Source: Patulibacter minatonensis DSM 18081
Lineage (GTDB): Bacteria; Actinomycetota; Thermoleophilia; Solirubrobacterales; Solirubrobacteraceae
Direction: 5' to 3'
DNA length: 64,000 bases
Assembly (NCBI RefSeq): GCF_000519325.1
Contig: NZ_KI912613.1
Coordinates: 3,029,432-3,093,431, forward strand
The first letter of the stretch is position 1, and each line of letters starts with the position of its first letter. This document shows, in pieces, positions 1 to 7,890 of this stretch. The translations under genes and the position numbers were made by a program. A model generated the notes under the pieces. It saw only the letters and a program-made list of their open reading frames with translations. It was not told the origin of the DNA and did not search any database.

Positions 1-2
1 TC

Positions 3-209
3 GCGCAGGCGTGGATCGAGCGGCAGGGCATCCCGAACGCCGAGGAGCAGGGGCGACTGCACGGCTACATGTTCGTCGGCATGGCCGAGAACGCCGCCCG
101 CGCGCTGGTCGCCGAGCCGGACCGCTGGACGCCGCGCCAGCTCGCCGTCCAGATCGCGACGATGATCATGAGCACGTACCGGCAGCTGCCCTCGTCCGGG
201 CGGTCCTAG
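3..209 (+). CDS. C-terminal end of a TetR-like regulator (partial)
   Basis: An open frame enters from the left edge and stops with TAG at 207-209, giving the last 68 residues of a protein. The piece is helical, with GYMFVGMAEN and a final MIMSTYRQLP segment, which resembles the ligand-binding C-terminus of TetR/AcrR regulators. The DNA-binding domain lies outside the window, so the family is a moderate inference from fold character only. The next gene is convergent with it on the minus strand. Confidence 0.5.
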   Translation, partial: AQAWIERQGIPNAEEQGRLHGYMFVGMAENAARALVAEPDRWTPRQLAVQIATMIMSTYRQLPSSGRS

Positions 210-226
210 CCCGGACCGGGCAGCGG

Positions 227-561
227 TCAGGACCGCGGCGGCAGGCGCCGGATCACGCCGAGCCCGCGCTCGATCCAGACCGCGAGACCGTCGTCCGTGG
301 CGACGTCGTCGCCACGCGCCCGCACCCAGTTGTGGGTCGGACGCCCCCGCATCACGACGGTCGACACGCCGGGGAGGTCCAGCAGGGCGTCGGACTCCTC
401 GGGGTCGACGCGCACCATGATCCCGCCCTCTCGACTGGCGGCCAGGCCATGTGTCCGTCCACGAGGAACGCGAGCCCACCGAACATCCGGCGCTCGACGA
501 CGTCGGCCTCGGACGACAGCGCGGTGCGGATCCGGTCGGCGAGGTCCTCGTCGTACGCCAC
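227..561 (-). pseudogene. TfoX/Sxy N-terminal-domain protein, frameshifted
   Basis: Two minus-strand frames together spell one TfoX N-terminal domain protein of about 110 residues. The first frame, from GTG at 561, gives MAYDEDLADRIRTAL and RRMFGGLAFLVDGHMA. The second frame gives GGIMVRVDPEESDALL, then GRPTHNWVRA and a C-terminus ending near the TGA at 227-229. Family members read straight through HMACG into the MVRV segment. Here the frame is lost just after the HMA codons, near 443-450, consistent with the net loss of one base (or 4 or 7). TfoX-domain proteins are small, often standalone, and of uncertain role outside competence. Sequencing error or true decay cannot be told apart here. 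Confidence 0.7.
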
Positions 562-760
562 GGGCGCACCCTAGACCGCGCCGCACGGCCCGGCAACGGC
601 ACGCGACGTGGCGACGACCGGCGACGGCGCCCCACGGCCCGGCGTGCGTCCTCGGGCACCGCGCGGCCGACCGCCGGCGATCGGGGGCGCGGACGCCGTA
701 TGGACGTTCGGTGGAGATCGGCCGCCTGCGGAACCCGCGCCTGCGACCCTGCCCCGGCCC

Positions 761-1813
761 ATGCGCCGCCCACGCCTCCTCGCCCTGCCCGTCACGACCC
801 TCGCGCTGCTCGCGCTCCCGGCGGTCGCCGCCGCCGACGCCGTCGTCCCGGACGACCAGATCGTGCAGGGCAGCGCCTGCGTCGGCCTCGACTGCGTCGA
901 CAACGAGTCGTTCGGCTTCGACACCCTGCGCCTGAAGGAGAACAACACCCAGATCGGCTTCGACGACACGAGCTCGACCCCGGGCTTCCCCGCCAACGAC
1001 TGGCACCTGATCGCGAACGACTCCTCGTCCGGCGGGCGGAACGTCTTCAAGCTCGAGGACACGACGGCGGGACAGGTCCCGTTCGCCGTGATGGCGGGAG
1101 CGGGCACGAACGCCCTGTTCGTCGGAGCGACCGGCAACACGGGCCTCGGGACCGACAGCCCGGCGTCGAAGCTCGACGTCCGCGGCACCGCACGCGCGAG
1201 CGAGAGCCTGCTCCAGGGCGCCGACCCGGCGAAGGCCACGGGGGCTACCGCTGCCGACGGTCAGGCGCTGCTCGCCGGGCTCCGGACGCTGCCGCTGACC
1301 ACGCAGCGGTACACGTCGGACGCCGGGAACCTGCTGCATCTCTGGCCCACCGCCCACGACTTCACCGCCGCGTTCGGCCTCGGCGCCGACGATGGCACGA
1401 TCGCACCCGGCGACATGGCCGGCGTCGCGCTCGCGGCCGTGCAGGAGCTCGACGCCCGCGTGTCGGCCCTCCCCGGCGGGACTCCGGGGGCCGCCGGCGC
1501 GAAGGGCGATACCGGGGCCAAGGGCGACGCCGGGGCGACCGGGGCCCAGGGCGAGGTCGGCGCCGCGGGCGCGGCCGGTGCCGCGGGGACCACGGCGTCC
1601 ACCGCGGTGCTCCTGAAGCGCGTGAAGGCGCTCGAGCACGCGAACGAGCGCCTGACGACGCGCCTGACGGTGCTGCGGCGGAGCGGGAAGCGGACCACCG
1701 CGCGGGCCTCCGCCCGCGTGAAGGTCGTCGAGCGCCGGTCGAGCGCCCGGTACCGGAAGCTCGCCTCCCGGGTCGCGGCCCTCGAGCGCCTCGCCGAGGA
1801 CGCCGCGAAGTAG
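761..1813 (+). CDS. Secreted collagen-like protein with C-terminal coiled coil
   Basis: A 350-residue exported protein. I chose ATG 761 because it opens a clear signal peptide (MRRPRLLALPVTTLALLALP, cleavage near AAADA at 25); an upstream in-frame start at 608 would add a Pro/Arg-rich stretch unlike a coding N-terminus. Residues about 30-235 resemble the repeated beta-rich stalk of phage tail-fibre and endosialidase-like surface proteins (DTLRLKENNTQIGF, SKLDVRGTA). Residues about 241-277 hold twelve Gly-X-Y triplets of collagen type. Residues about 280-345 are Arg/Ala-rich and heptad-like, a probable trimeric coiled coil. Two Cys lie near the N-terminus (SACVGLDC). It probably forms an extended extracellular trimer. 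No partner gene is evident. Confidence 0.75.
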   Translation: MRRPRLLALPVTTLALLALPAVAAADAVVPDDQIVQGSACVGLDCVDNESFGFDTLRLKENNTQIGFDDTSSTPGFPANDWHLIANDSSSGGRNVFKLEDTTAGQVPFAVMAGAGTNALFVGATGNTGLGTDSPASKLDVRGTARASESLLQGADPAKATGATAADGQALLAGLRTLPLTTQRYTSDAGNLLHLWPTAHDFTAAFGLGADDGTIAPGDMAGVALAAVQELDARVSALPGGTPGAAGAKGDTGAKGDAGATGAQGEVGAAGAAGAAGTTASTAVLLKRVKALEHANERLTTRLTVLRRSGKRTTARASARVKVVERRSSARYRKLASRVAALERLAEDAAK

Positions 1814-1883
1814 CGTCCGCCCGGCCGCCGGCCCCGACCCGCGCGTCAGCGAAACGGGCAAGTCGCTATCTTTCTGTGTCCGC

Positions 1884-1957
<74 letters not shown>

Positions 1958-1961
1958 CTCC

Positions 1962-1991
1962 GGAAAAGCGCCTCATTGCAGGCGCTTTTCC
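1962..1991 (+). terminator. Hairpin terminator after tRNA-fMet
   Basis: A perfect 12-bp stem (GGAAAAGCGCCT at 1962-1973 with AGGCGCTTTTCC at 1980-1991) and a 6-base loop start four bases after the tRNA body, followed by TGTTTCT. This is a convincing intrinsic terminator for the tRNA transcript. Confidence 0.85.
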
Positions 1992-2004
1992 TGTTTCTGG
2001 GGTG

Positions 2005-2080
2005 TGAGACGCAGTCTCAACAACTCGGGAGTAGCCAGCGGGAGTAGCCAACTGCTCCCGAAACCTGCAGGGCGTAGCCA
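2005..2080. repeat. Cluster of short direct and inverted repeats downstream of tRNA-fMet
   Basis: GGGAGTAGCCA occurs at 2027-2037 and 2040-2050, with a one-mismatch copy at 2070-2080. The core GGAGTAGC is the reverse complement of the tRNA acceptor end GCTACTCC (1954-1961). TGAGAC-gca-GTCTCA (2005-2019) and CGGGAG/CTCCCG (2039-2060) form small hairpins. The arrangement recalls arm-type integrase sites beside a tRNA attachment site, but no integrase gene is present. Confidence 0.4.
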
Positions 2081-2132
2081 TCACGCGCCCGGAGCGGGCG
2101 GAAGCGCGACAGTCCGAGGCCGAGCGACCACC

Positions 2133-2214
2133 GGTCACTCGACCACGGGCCCGAGTGACCACCGCGGGCGAGCTCATGAGTCCCGGGTGAGCGGGGAGGG
2201 GTCACTTGTGACCC
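2133..2214. promoter_or_regulatory. GGTCAC/GTGACC operator-like repeats before the HTH gene
   Basis: Two inverted repeats share the same half site. GGTCACTCG (2133-2141) pairs with CGAGTGACC (2152-2160), and GGGTCAC (2199-2205) pairs with GTGACCC (2208-2214). They lie 40-120 bases before GTG 2251, a sensible position for binding by the HTH protein encoded there or by another regulator. Confidence 0.5.
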
Positions 2215-2238
2215 TTGGTTTTGTAGGGCCGCCTGGCC

Positions 2239-2244
2239 TAGAAC
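2239..2244 (+). promoter_or_regulatory. -10 box TAGAAC of a leaderless start
   Basis: TAGAAC is followed by six bases and then GTG 2251, with no Shine-Dalgarno sequence. This fits the leaderless pattern seen through the window. Confidence 0.45.
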
Positions 2245-2250
2245 GTCGCT

Positions 2251-2451
2251 GTGGCCGAGCGAAGCCTCACTCGCGACGACGTACTCACCGCCGACGAGGT
2301 TGCGGCCATGCTGCACTGCTCGCGCCGACACGTCTACAACCTCGCCCGCCGTCGTGAACTCCCCGGTGCACGCCAGATCGGCAGGAGCCTCGTGGTCGTC
2401 CGACCCGTTCTGGAGACGTGGCTGCGGACCGGTCGGCGAAGTGATGGCTGA
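2251..2451 (+). CDS. Excisionase/MerR-type helix-turn-helix protein
   Basis: A 66-residue protein made almost wholly of one DNA-binding domain of the HTH_17/excisionase family: LTADEVAAMLHCSRRHVYNL (helix-turn-helix, residues about 12-31), then RRRELPGARQIGRSLVV (wing) and a short C-terminal helix. Such proteins act as phage or plasmid excisionases or as small regulators. GTG 2251 was chosen because a TAGAAC -10 box sits six bases upstream and the domain begins at once. It lies between repeat-rich DNA after a tRNA and a toxin-antitoxin pair, so an origin in an integrated element is plausible. Target sites may be the GGTCAC repeats just upstream. Confidence 0.75.
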   Translation: MAERSLTRDDVLTADEVAAMLHCSRRHVYNLARRRELPGARQIGRSLVVVRPVLETWLRTGRRSDG

Positions 2452-2491
2452 GCCAGGTCGCGGCCTTCGGTGGACGAGACCGTCGGGGTGC

Positions 2492-2505
2492 GCCACAATT
2501 GTGGC
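2492..2505. promoter_or_regulatory. Palindromic operator of the toxin-antitoxin operon
   Basis: GCCACAATTGTGGC is a perfect 14-bp palindrome ending one base before the antitoxin ATG at 2507. Toxin-antitoxin operons are normally repressed by the antitoxin at a palindrome over the promoter or start, so this is the expected autoregulatory site. Confidence 0.65.
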
Positions 2506-2506
2506 C

Positions 2507-2773
2507 ATGAGCACGGAACCACTTCGTAGCGTGCGGGACCACCTCTCGGAGGTCGTCGACCGCGTCGAGCGCCACCACGAGCGCGTCACCATCACCCGCA
2601 ACGGGCATGACGCCGCAGTCATCATCAGCCCGGAGGACCTCGCTCAGCTCGAAGAGACCATCTCGGTCCTCAACGACCCCGAGGCCCTGGCAGACATCCG
2701 CGAGGCCGACGCGGCGTACGAGCGTGGTGACGTCCTACGCGGAGTCGATGCGGTCCGCGCGCTGAAGCGGTGA
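2507..2773 (+). CDS. Type II antitoxin, Phd/YefM family
   Basis: An 88-residue antitoxin. The N-terminal 50 residues show the Phd/YefM fold: SVRDHLSEVVDRVE, then ERVTITRNGHDAAVIISPED, the usual DNA-binding and dimer module. The C-terminal 38 residues are acidic and probably unfolded until they wrap the toxin. The ATG overlaps a palindromic operator and no Shine-Dalgarno is seen, so the message is probably leaderless. Its stop overlaps the toxin start by four bases (GTGA), the typical coupled antitoxin-toxin arrangement. It neutralises the toxin and represses its own operon (family knowledge). Confidence 0.85.
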   Translation: MSTEPLRSVRDHLSEVVDRVERHHERVTITRNGHDAAVIISPEDLAQLEETISVLNDPEALADIREADAAYERGDVLRGVDAVRALKR

Positions 2774-3051
2774 GCGCGGGGGAGGACTACGAGCTCGTCC
2801 TGACGCCGCCCGCACGGCGGGCACTCACCGACGACCTGCCCGAGGCGGTCGCCGCCGCCGTGATCGACCTCCTCACGACCGCGATCGTGCGGGAGCCGCG
2901 CCGGATCGGCAAGCCGCTGCGCGGCCAGCTCGTCGGCGTATGGTCCGCCAGGCGCGGGACGTACCGGATCCTCTATCGCGTGGTCGACGAGGAGCGGGAG
3001 GTCGTCGTGCTGCGGATCGAACACCGACGCGACGTCTACCGGCCGCGCTGA
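2770..3051 (+). CDS. Type II toxin, RelE/ParE superfamily
   Basis: A 93-residue basic protein starting at GTG 2770 and overlapping the antitoxin stop. It shows the RelE pattern: YELVLTPPARRAL at the start, REPRRIGKPLRGQLVGVWSA in the middle, and GTYRILYRVVDEEREVVVLR near the end, closing with HRRDVYRPR. RelE toxins cut mRNA in the ribosomal A site using Arg, Lys and Tyr residues in these same strands, and the C-terminal basic patch is retained. The pair looks intact. It is the last recognisable gene of the possible mobile-element scar that starts at tRNA-fMet. Confidence 0.85.
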   Translation: MSAGEDYELVLTPPARRALTDDLPEAVAAAVIDLLTTAIVREPRRIGKPLRGQLVGVWSARRGTYRILYRVVDEEREVVVLRIEHRRDVYRPR

Positions 3052-3430
3052 AAAGGGTCCGCCTCCCGGGTCGATCGGCTCACAGGTCGACGTCGGCCGG
3101 ACCCGGTGGTCGAAACGCGGGGTGGCGAGACGCTACGCTGCCGACGTCCGGCCATCCTGGTGTGCCGGACGGGACAACGGTCGTGGACCCGGGACGGTCC
3201 ACGACCACACCACACACGCCTGCGAGCGCCTCCGGAATCTCCGGGGGCGTTCGTGGTCCGGGAAGGCCCGAGGATCGGGTCGCCGACGTTCGTCCCCGGC
3301 CTCGACCGGTCTCGGGACCCTCGACCGCGGGTGGTGACCGGTGGGCATCACCTCGCCCGAAGTTTCGGGACAGCCTTCCTCCGCTGGAGCCGCTCGGGCT
3401 CCGGAAGACGAACCCTGGTGCGCGGAAGTC
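3052..3430. other. 379-base non-coding stretch
   Basis: No frame here has a plausible start or family signature. The clearest structure is the inverted repeat at 3179-3206. The stretch separates the toxin gene from a broken alcohol dehydrogenase, so it may be debris of an insertion or deletion event. Confidence 0.5.
3179..3206. repeat. 11-bp inverted repeat
   Basis: GGTCGTGGACC (3179-3189) and GGTCCACGACC (3196-3206) form a perfect 11-bp stem around a 6-base loop. No T tract follows. It may be a terminator for the toxin-antitoxin operon or an operator. Confidence 0.45.
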
Positions 3431-4112
3431 GTGCAGATCAAGGCAGCGGTGGTGCGTGAGGCCGACGGTCCGTTCGTCATCGAGGACGTCGAGCTCGACG
3501 AGCCCGGGCCGGGGGAGGTCCGCGTCGAGATCCACGCAGTCGGCCTCTGCCACACCGACATCGCGATCCAGAAGCAGTGGATGCCCGTCCCGCTCCCGCC
3601 CGTCCTCGGCCACGAGGGCTCGGGGATCGTGGAGTCCGTGGGCGAGGGCGTCACGAAGCCGGCGGTCGGCGACCGGGTCGCCCTGACCTACGGATCGTGC
3701 GGGGCGTGTTCCGCGTGCTCGGCGGACCGTCCTGCCTACTGCTACGAGTTCGCGCCGCGCAACGTGTCGGGCGGCCGGGCCGACGGGACGAACGCGCTGC
3801 ACGGCGTCAACGGGTTCTTCTTCTCCCAGTCCTCGTTCGCCACGTACGCCGTGGCGACGGAGCGCAACACGGTCAAGCTCGACGACGATGACGACCTGCT
3901 GATCGCCGGCCCCCTCGGATGCGGGTTCCAGACGGGCGCGGGAACAGTGCTCAACGAGCTGCGCATGGAGGCGGGCCAGAGCGTGACGGTCTTCGGGGCA
4001 GGCGCCGTGGGCCTGTCGGCGATCATGGCACGATGTACGACTTCGCCGACATCGATCAGGCGGTCCAGGACGCCGAGGAGGGAACGACGATCAAGGCGAT
4101 CCTCCGCGTGAA
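3431..4112 (+). pseudogene. Zn-dependent aryl-type alcohol dehydrogenase, internal deletion
   Basis: GTG 3431 opens a medium-chain zinc alcohol dehydrogenase resembling the benzyl/aryl-alcohol group. Catalytic-zinc segments GLCHTD and GHEGSG are present, followed by the structural-zinc cysteines (CGACSACSADRPAYC) and the start of the NAD fold (FGAGAVGLSAIMA). After about 200 residues the reading breaks near 4030, and a different frame supplies the normal C-terminus (MYDFADIDQAV, then GTTIKAILR). About 140 central residues, holding the rest of the NAD fold, are missing compared with the usual 365-370, and the joint is out of frame. The enzyme cannot work. It lies just before the LysR-led catabolic genes and may once have oxidised an alcohol for that pathway. 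Confidence 0.85.
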
Positions 4113-4273
4113 GTCGTCCTGCGCCCGACGGCTTCGACCGTGCCGCAGGCGGAACGATCCGACCGCGGCACCGGACCCGCCCCGATCCGGCTCCACGTCG
4201 CTCCTGCGGTGGGAATCCACGACGCGAGCGATGCCGATGTGTGATCGGGGTTGCACTCCCTCTGCACGCCGGA

Positions 4274-4279
4274 TCTACT
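4274..4279 (+). promoter_or_regulatory. -10 box TCTACT of the LysR gene
   Basis: TCTACT, six bases, then ATG 4286. No ribosome-binding site is visible, so the start is probably leaderless. Confidence 0.4.
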
Positions 4280-4285
4280 GTCGTC

Positions 4286-5200
4286 ATGGATCTCCGTCAC
4301 CTGCGGTTCTTCCTCGCGGTCGTCGACGAAGGCGGGTTCCGCCGGGCCTCCCACGCGCTCTACGTCGGACAGCCGGCCGTGTCGCGGACCCTGCGGCAGC
4401 TCGAGCACGAGATGGGCGTGTCGCTCTTCAACCGGAGCGCCCGCGGCATCGAGCTGACGGACGCAGGCGTGGAACTCGTCGAGCACGCGCGTCTCGTCGT
4501 GGCGACCGCCGACCTGGCGCGCGACGCGATGCGCAAGCACGCAGCGCGGCGGTCGGTGCTGCGGATCGGGGCAGGTCCGCTCTGCGCGGGTGAACTCACC
4601 GACCCGATCGTCCGGCGGTTCCTCCACAGCCACCCCGATCTCGAGGTGACCGTGGACGGCGTCGCCTTCCGGGACCAGATCGGGGACGTCCTCGCCGGCG
4701 ACACCGACGTCGCGATCGTGCGGGGGCCGATCGTCCACCCGGACCTCGACGTGACCCCGATCGCGACCGAGCCCCGATCCCTGATGGTCGGACTGGACCA
4801 CGACTTCGCCGGCGATGAGGAGGTCGACATCGAGGACGTCCTCCTGCACCCGACGGCCCCGCTCGACGCGCCCGCGGACTGGGCCCCCTTCTGGCAGCTG
4901 GACGAGCGTCGGGGCCGCCCGAACCACCTCCGGGGCGCGGATCCCGCGACGTCCATCCGCGCGTTGCGGCACACCGTCGCGGGGGGATCGAGCGTCATCA
5001 CCGTCCCCGACTCCATGCGGCGCCTCGCACCGAGCCCGCTCACGGCGTACGTCCGTGTCAGGAACCTCGAGCCGTCGACGATCGCGATCGTCCGGCGACG
5101 TCGCGATCGTCGCGACGTCACGACGGAGTTCGTCGACCAGGCCGCCGAGACCGCCGAGCGGCACATCGATCTCCTCAAGGGCGCCGAGGTGGTCCGATGA
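4286..5200 (+). CDS. LysR-family transcriptional regulator
   Basis: A 304-residue LysR regulator. The N-terminal winged helix (MDLRHLRFFLAVVDEGGF; RASHALYVGQPAVSRTLRQL) covers residues 1-60, followed by a linker helix and a two-lobed effector domain (about 90-295). ATG 4286 is chosen because it begins the conserved MDLRHLRFF motif; an in-frame start at 4241 would add 15 unconserved residues. Its stop overlaps the start of the acyl-CoA synthetase (ATGA at 5197-5200), so regulator and enzyme are translationally coupled. That is unusual for LysR genes, which more often face away from their targets. It probably senses a pathway acid or CoA ester. Confidence 0.88.
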   Translation: MDLRHLRFFLAVVDEGGFRRASHALYVGQPAVSRTLRQLEHEMGVSLFNRSARGIELTDAGVELVEHARLVVATADLARDAMRKHAARRSVLRIGAGPLCAGELTDPIVRRFLHSHPDLEVTVDGVAFRDQIGDVLAGDTDVAIVRGPIVHPDLDVTPIATEPRSLMVGLDHDFAGDEEVDIEDVLLHPTAPLDAPADWAPFWQLDERRGRPNHLRGADPATSIRALRHTVAGGSSVITVPDSMRRLAPSPLTAYVRVRNLEPSTIAIVRRRRDRRDVTTEFVDQAAETAERHIDLLKGAEVVR

Positions 5201-6984
5201 GCACCCGCGAATCCACCGCGATCGATCATGCACTGTCGCTCCCGTCGCTCTCCGCGGCATTCGTCGAAAAGGCGCGTTCGAACCCGGACGCGACCGCGCT
5301 CTCGATGTACGGGACGGACGAGCGCCTGACCTGGCGCGAGTGGCACGACCGCGGCGTCGCCGTCGCCGGTGGACTCGCCGCCCTCGGCCTCGAGCGCGGT
5401 GACCGCGTCGGGATCCTGCTCGGGACCCGCCCGGAGTTCAACATCGTCGACGTCGGCGCGCTGCTCCTCGGTGCGATCCCGTTCTCGATCTACACCACGT
5501 CGGCCGTCGGGCAGATGCGGGAGATCATCGACAACGCCGCTCCGCGCGTCCTGATCACGGACGCCTCGCTCGTCGGCAAGGCCCGCGAGATCGTCGCGGC
5601 CGGCGACACCACGATCGAACGCGTGATCGTCGTCGAAGATGACGCCGTGCAGGGCGACGAGCTGTCGCTCGCGGGCCTCGAGCGCCTGGCCACCGGCGAC
5701 TTCGACGTCGAGGCCTCGGTCGCGGCGACGACCCGCGAGGACATCGGCACGCTCGTCTACACCTCCGGCACGACCGGGGCGCCGAAGGGCGTGCAGTTCC
5801 GGCACGGCGGCATGATGGACTGCCTCGACTCGATCCGGCAGCGCTTCTCGACCGACGAGAACGACCGCGCCATCGCCTACCTGCCGATGGCGCACATCGC
5901 CGAGCGGATCTTCGGCCACTACGCCGCGTTCGTGTACGGCTACGAGGTCACGTCGCTCGCCGACCTGACGAAGCTCGGCCCGGCGCTCCACAGCGTTCAG
6001 CCGACCCGCTTCTTCGGCGTCCCGCGCATCTACGAGAAGCTCCTCGCCGCGGTCCACCGCTTCGCCAGCGAGTCCGACGACCGCGAGGTCCTCAAGGCCG
6101 CGTGGGACCGGCGGCTCGCCCGCGTCCGCGAGGGCCACGGATGGATCGCGGTCGACGACGACGACGCGAAGGACCTCGAGACCCTGAAGCCGCTCGCGGC
6201 GCTCACGGGCCTCTCGAACGCGCACTTCCTCGCCGTGGCCGGGGCTCCGAGCTCGCTGAGCATGCTCGAGGAGCTCACCGCGCTCGGCATCGCGATCAAC
6301 GAGTTCTACGGCTCGTCCGAGGCGATCATCGTCTCGTGCAGCCCGCCGGAGGACATCCGCCTGGGCACCGCCGGCAAGGCGCTCGCCGGCGCGACGTTCG
6401 CGCTCGCCGAGGACGGCGAGGTCCTGATCAAGGGCCCGACGATCACCCCCGGGTACTTCCGCGACCCGGAGCGCACGGCCGAGGCGTTCGACGACGACGG
6501 CTGGTTCCTCACCGGCGACATCGCCGAGATCGACGACGACGGCTACATCCGGATCGTCGACCGCAAGAAGGCGCTGATCATCAACAGCGCCGGCAAGAAC
6601 ATGTCGCCCGCGAACATCGAGCAGGCGATCAAGGGCGGCCAGCCCCTGATCTCCCAGATCTTCGCGATCGGCGATCGGCGTCCGTACAACGTCGGGCTGG
6701 TCGTGCTCGATCGCGACGGCCTCGCCGTCTTCGCGAAGGCGAACGGGCTGGACCCCGAGGAGGACTTCACGACGCTCAGCCAGCGCCCCGAGGTCGTCGA
6801 GGCGGTCGAGGCCGCCGTCGAGGCCGGCAACCAGAAGCTGTCGCGGGTCGAGCAGCTGAAGAAGGTCCGGGTCCTCGACCACGACTGGCTTCCCGGCGGA
6901 CCGCAGCTGACGCCGACCAACAAGGTCAAGCGGCGTGAGGTCGCGGAGCAGTACGCCGACATCACCGACGAGCTCTACGCCTGA
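5197..6984 (+). CDS. Long-chain-type acyl-CoA synthetase (AMP-forming)
   Basis: A 595-residue adenylate-forming enzyme that activates a carboxylic acid through an acyl-AMP and then makes the CoA thioester. The P-loop motif YTSGTTGAPKGVQF is at about 187, EFYGSSEA near 370, the GWFLTGD hinge region near 434, and VDRKKALIINSAGKNMSPAN near 451. This resembles the FadD15/long-chain group and its length is normal for it. It follows LysR with a 4-base overlap, with a crotonase and ferredoxin gene downstream. A second synthetase sharing many of the same motifs lies at 8170-9963 on the other strand. The true substrate (fatty, terpenoid or steroid side-chain acid) cannot be read from sequence. Confidence 0.9.
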   Translation: MSTRESTAIDHALSLPSLSAAFVEKARSNPDATALSMYGTDERLTWREWHDRGVAVAGGLAALGLERGDRVGILLGTRPEFNIVDVGALLLGAIPFSIYTTSAVGQMREIIDNAAPRVLITDASLVGKAREIVAAGDTTIERVIVVEDDAVQGDELSLAGLERLATGDFDVEASVAATTREDIGTLVYTSGTTGAPKGVQFRHGGMMDCLDSIRQRFSTDENDRAIAYLPMAHIAERIFGHYAAFVYGYEVTSLADLTKLGPALHSVQPTRFFGVPRIYEKLLAAVHRFASESDDREVLKAAWDRRLARVREGHGWIAVDDDDAKDLETLKPLAALTGLSNAHFLAVAGAPSSLSMLEELTALGIAINEFYGSSEAIIVSCSPPEDIRLGTAGKALAGATFALAEDGEVLIKGPTITPGYFRDPERTAEAFDDDGWFLTGDIAEIDDDGYIRIVDRKKALIINSAGKNMSPANIEQAIKGGQPLISQIFAIGDRRPYNVGLVVLDRDGLAVFAKANGLDPEEDFTTLSQRPEVVEAVEAAVEAGNQKLSRVEQLKKVRVLDHDWLPGGPQLTPTNKVKRREVAEQYADITDELYA

Positions 6985-7046
6985 GTCCCTCGCCCGCCCG
7001 GGCGCCTCGCGGTGCGATGGGCGGGCACCCGAAGTCCCCACCAACC

Positions 7047-7066
7047 GCCCGCGGCGTCCCGCGGGC
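7047..7066 (+). repeat. Hairpin upstream of the crotonase ribosome-binding site
   Basis: GCCCGCGG (7047-7054) and CCGCGGGC (7059-7066) form an 8-bp stem with a 4-base loop, 17 bases before ATG 7084 and just ahead of AGAGAGG. It could be a processing or attenuating structure in the operon mRNA. Confidence 0.35.
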
Positions 7067-7083
7067 AAGAGAGGTCACGTCCG

Positions 7084-7881
7084 ATGCCGAAGGTCATCTA
7101 CGAGAAGCGCGGCGAGATCGCGTACATCACGCTGAACCGCCCCGAGAAGCACAACGCCATCGACACCGAGACCGACGAGCTGCTGCACGAGGCCTGGACG
7201 TCGTTCCGCGACGACGACGAGGTCCGGCTCGCGATCCTCACGGGCTCCGGGGAGAAGACGTTCTGCGCGGGCGCGGACCTCAACGACCACGTCGATGGCT
7301 GGCTCGACCGGGGCCCCGACCTCGCCAAGAGCGTCATGGACAAGGGCTTCGCCGGCGGCATCACCCGCGGGCTGCACCACACGAACAAGCCGATCATCGC
7401 TGCGCTGAACGGCTGGGTCATCGGCGGCGGCATCGAGCTCGCCCTCGCCTGCGACATCCGGGTCGCGGTGGACGACGCCCAGTTCGGCTTCTTCCACGTC
7501 CGTCGTGGCATGCACTTCGCCGACGGTGGCATCGTGCGCCTCGTGAACACCTGCGGCGTCGGTATCGCCATGGAGCTCGAGCTCATGGGCGAGCCGATCT
7601 CCGCCCAGCGGGCGCTGGAGTGCCACCTCGTCAACCGGCTCGTCCCGCGCGATCAGCTGATGGCGACCGTCGAGGAGATGGCGTCGAAGATCCTGCGCAA
7701 CCCACGGATGGCCGTCGAGTCCGCGAAGGAGACGATCCTCGAGGTCGTCGGCCGGCCGCTCGACGACCAGCTGAAGATCGAGTGCTTCAACGGCTACGCG
7801 ACGATGGTCAACCCCGAGATCCACGACCGCAAGGACCAGTTCCTGGCGCGGCAGGACCAGGACCGGGCCACCACGGCCTGA
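7084..7881 (+). CDS. Enoyl-CoA hydratase/isomerase (crotonase) family protein
   Basis: A 265-residue crotonase. Landmarks are LNRPEKHNAID near 20, FCAGADLND near 61 (first oxyanion-hole strand), and NGWVIGGGIELALACDIRVA near 108, whose Glu matches the first catalytic Glu of enoyl-CoA hydratase. The position of the second catalytic Glu reads FFHVRRG, that is His instead of Glu, so the reaction may not be simple hydration. ATG 7084 was chosen from the domain start and the AGAGAGG ahead of it. It sits between the synthetase and a ferredoxin gene on the same strand. Confidence 0.85.
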   Translation: MPKVIYEKRGEIAYITLNRPEKHNAIDTETDELLHEAWTSFRDDDEVRLAILTGSGEKTFCAGADLNDHVDGWLDRGPDLAKSVMDKGFAGGITRGLHHTNKPIIAALNGWVIGGGIELALACDIRVAVDDAQFGFFHVRRGMHFADGGIVRLVNTCGVGIAMELELMGEPISAQRALECHLVNRLVPRDQLMATVEEMASKILRNPRMAVESAKETILEVVGRPLDDQLKIECFNGYATMVNPEIHDRKDQFLARQDQDRATTA

Positions 7882-7890
7882 GGAGGCACC

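Noticed and set aside
2005-2214. CRISPR array
   Set aside because: Repeats are too short (7-11 bases), irregularly spaced and lack spacers; no cas gene is present in the window.
4360-7068. Minus-strand frame of 902 codons across LysR and the CoA synthetase
   Set aside because: Antisense to genes with intact LysR and AMP-binding motifs.
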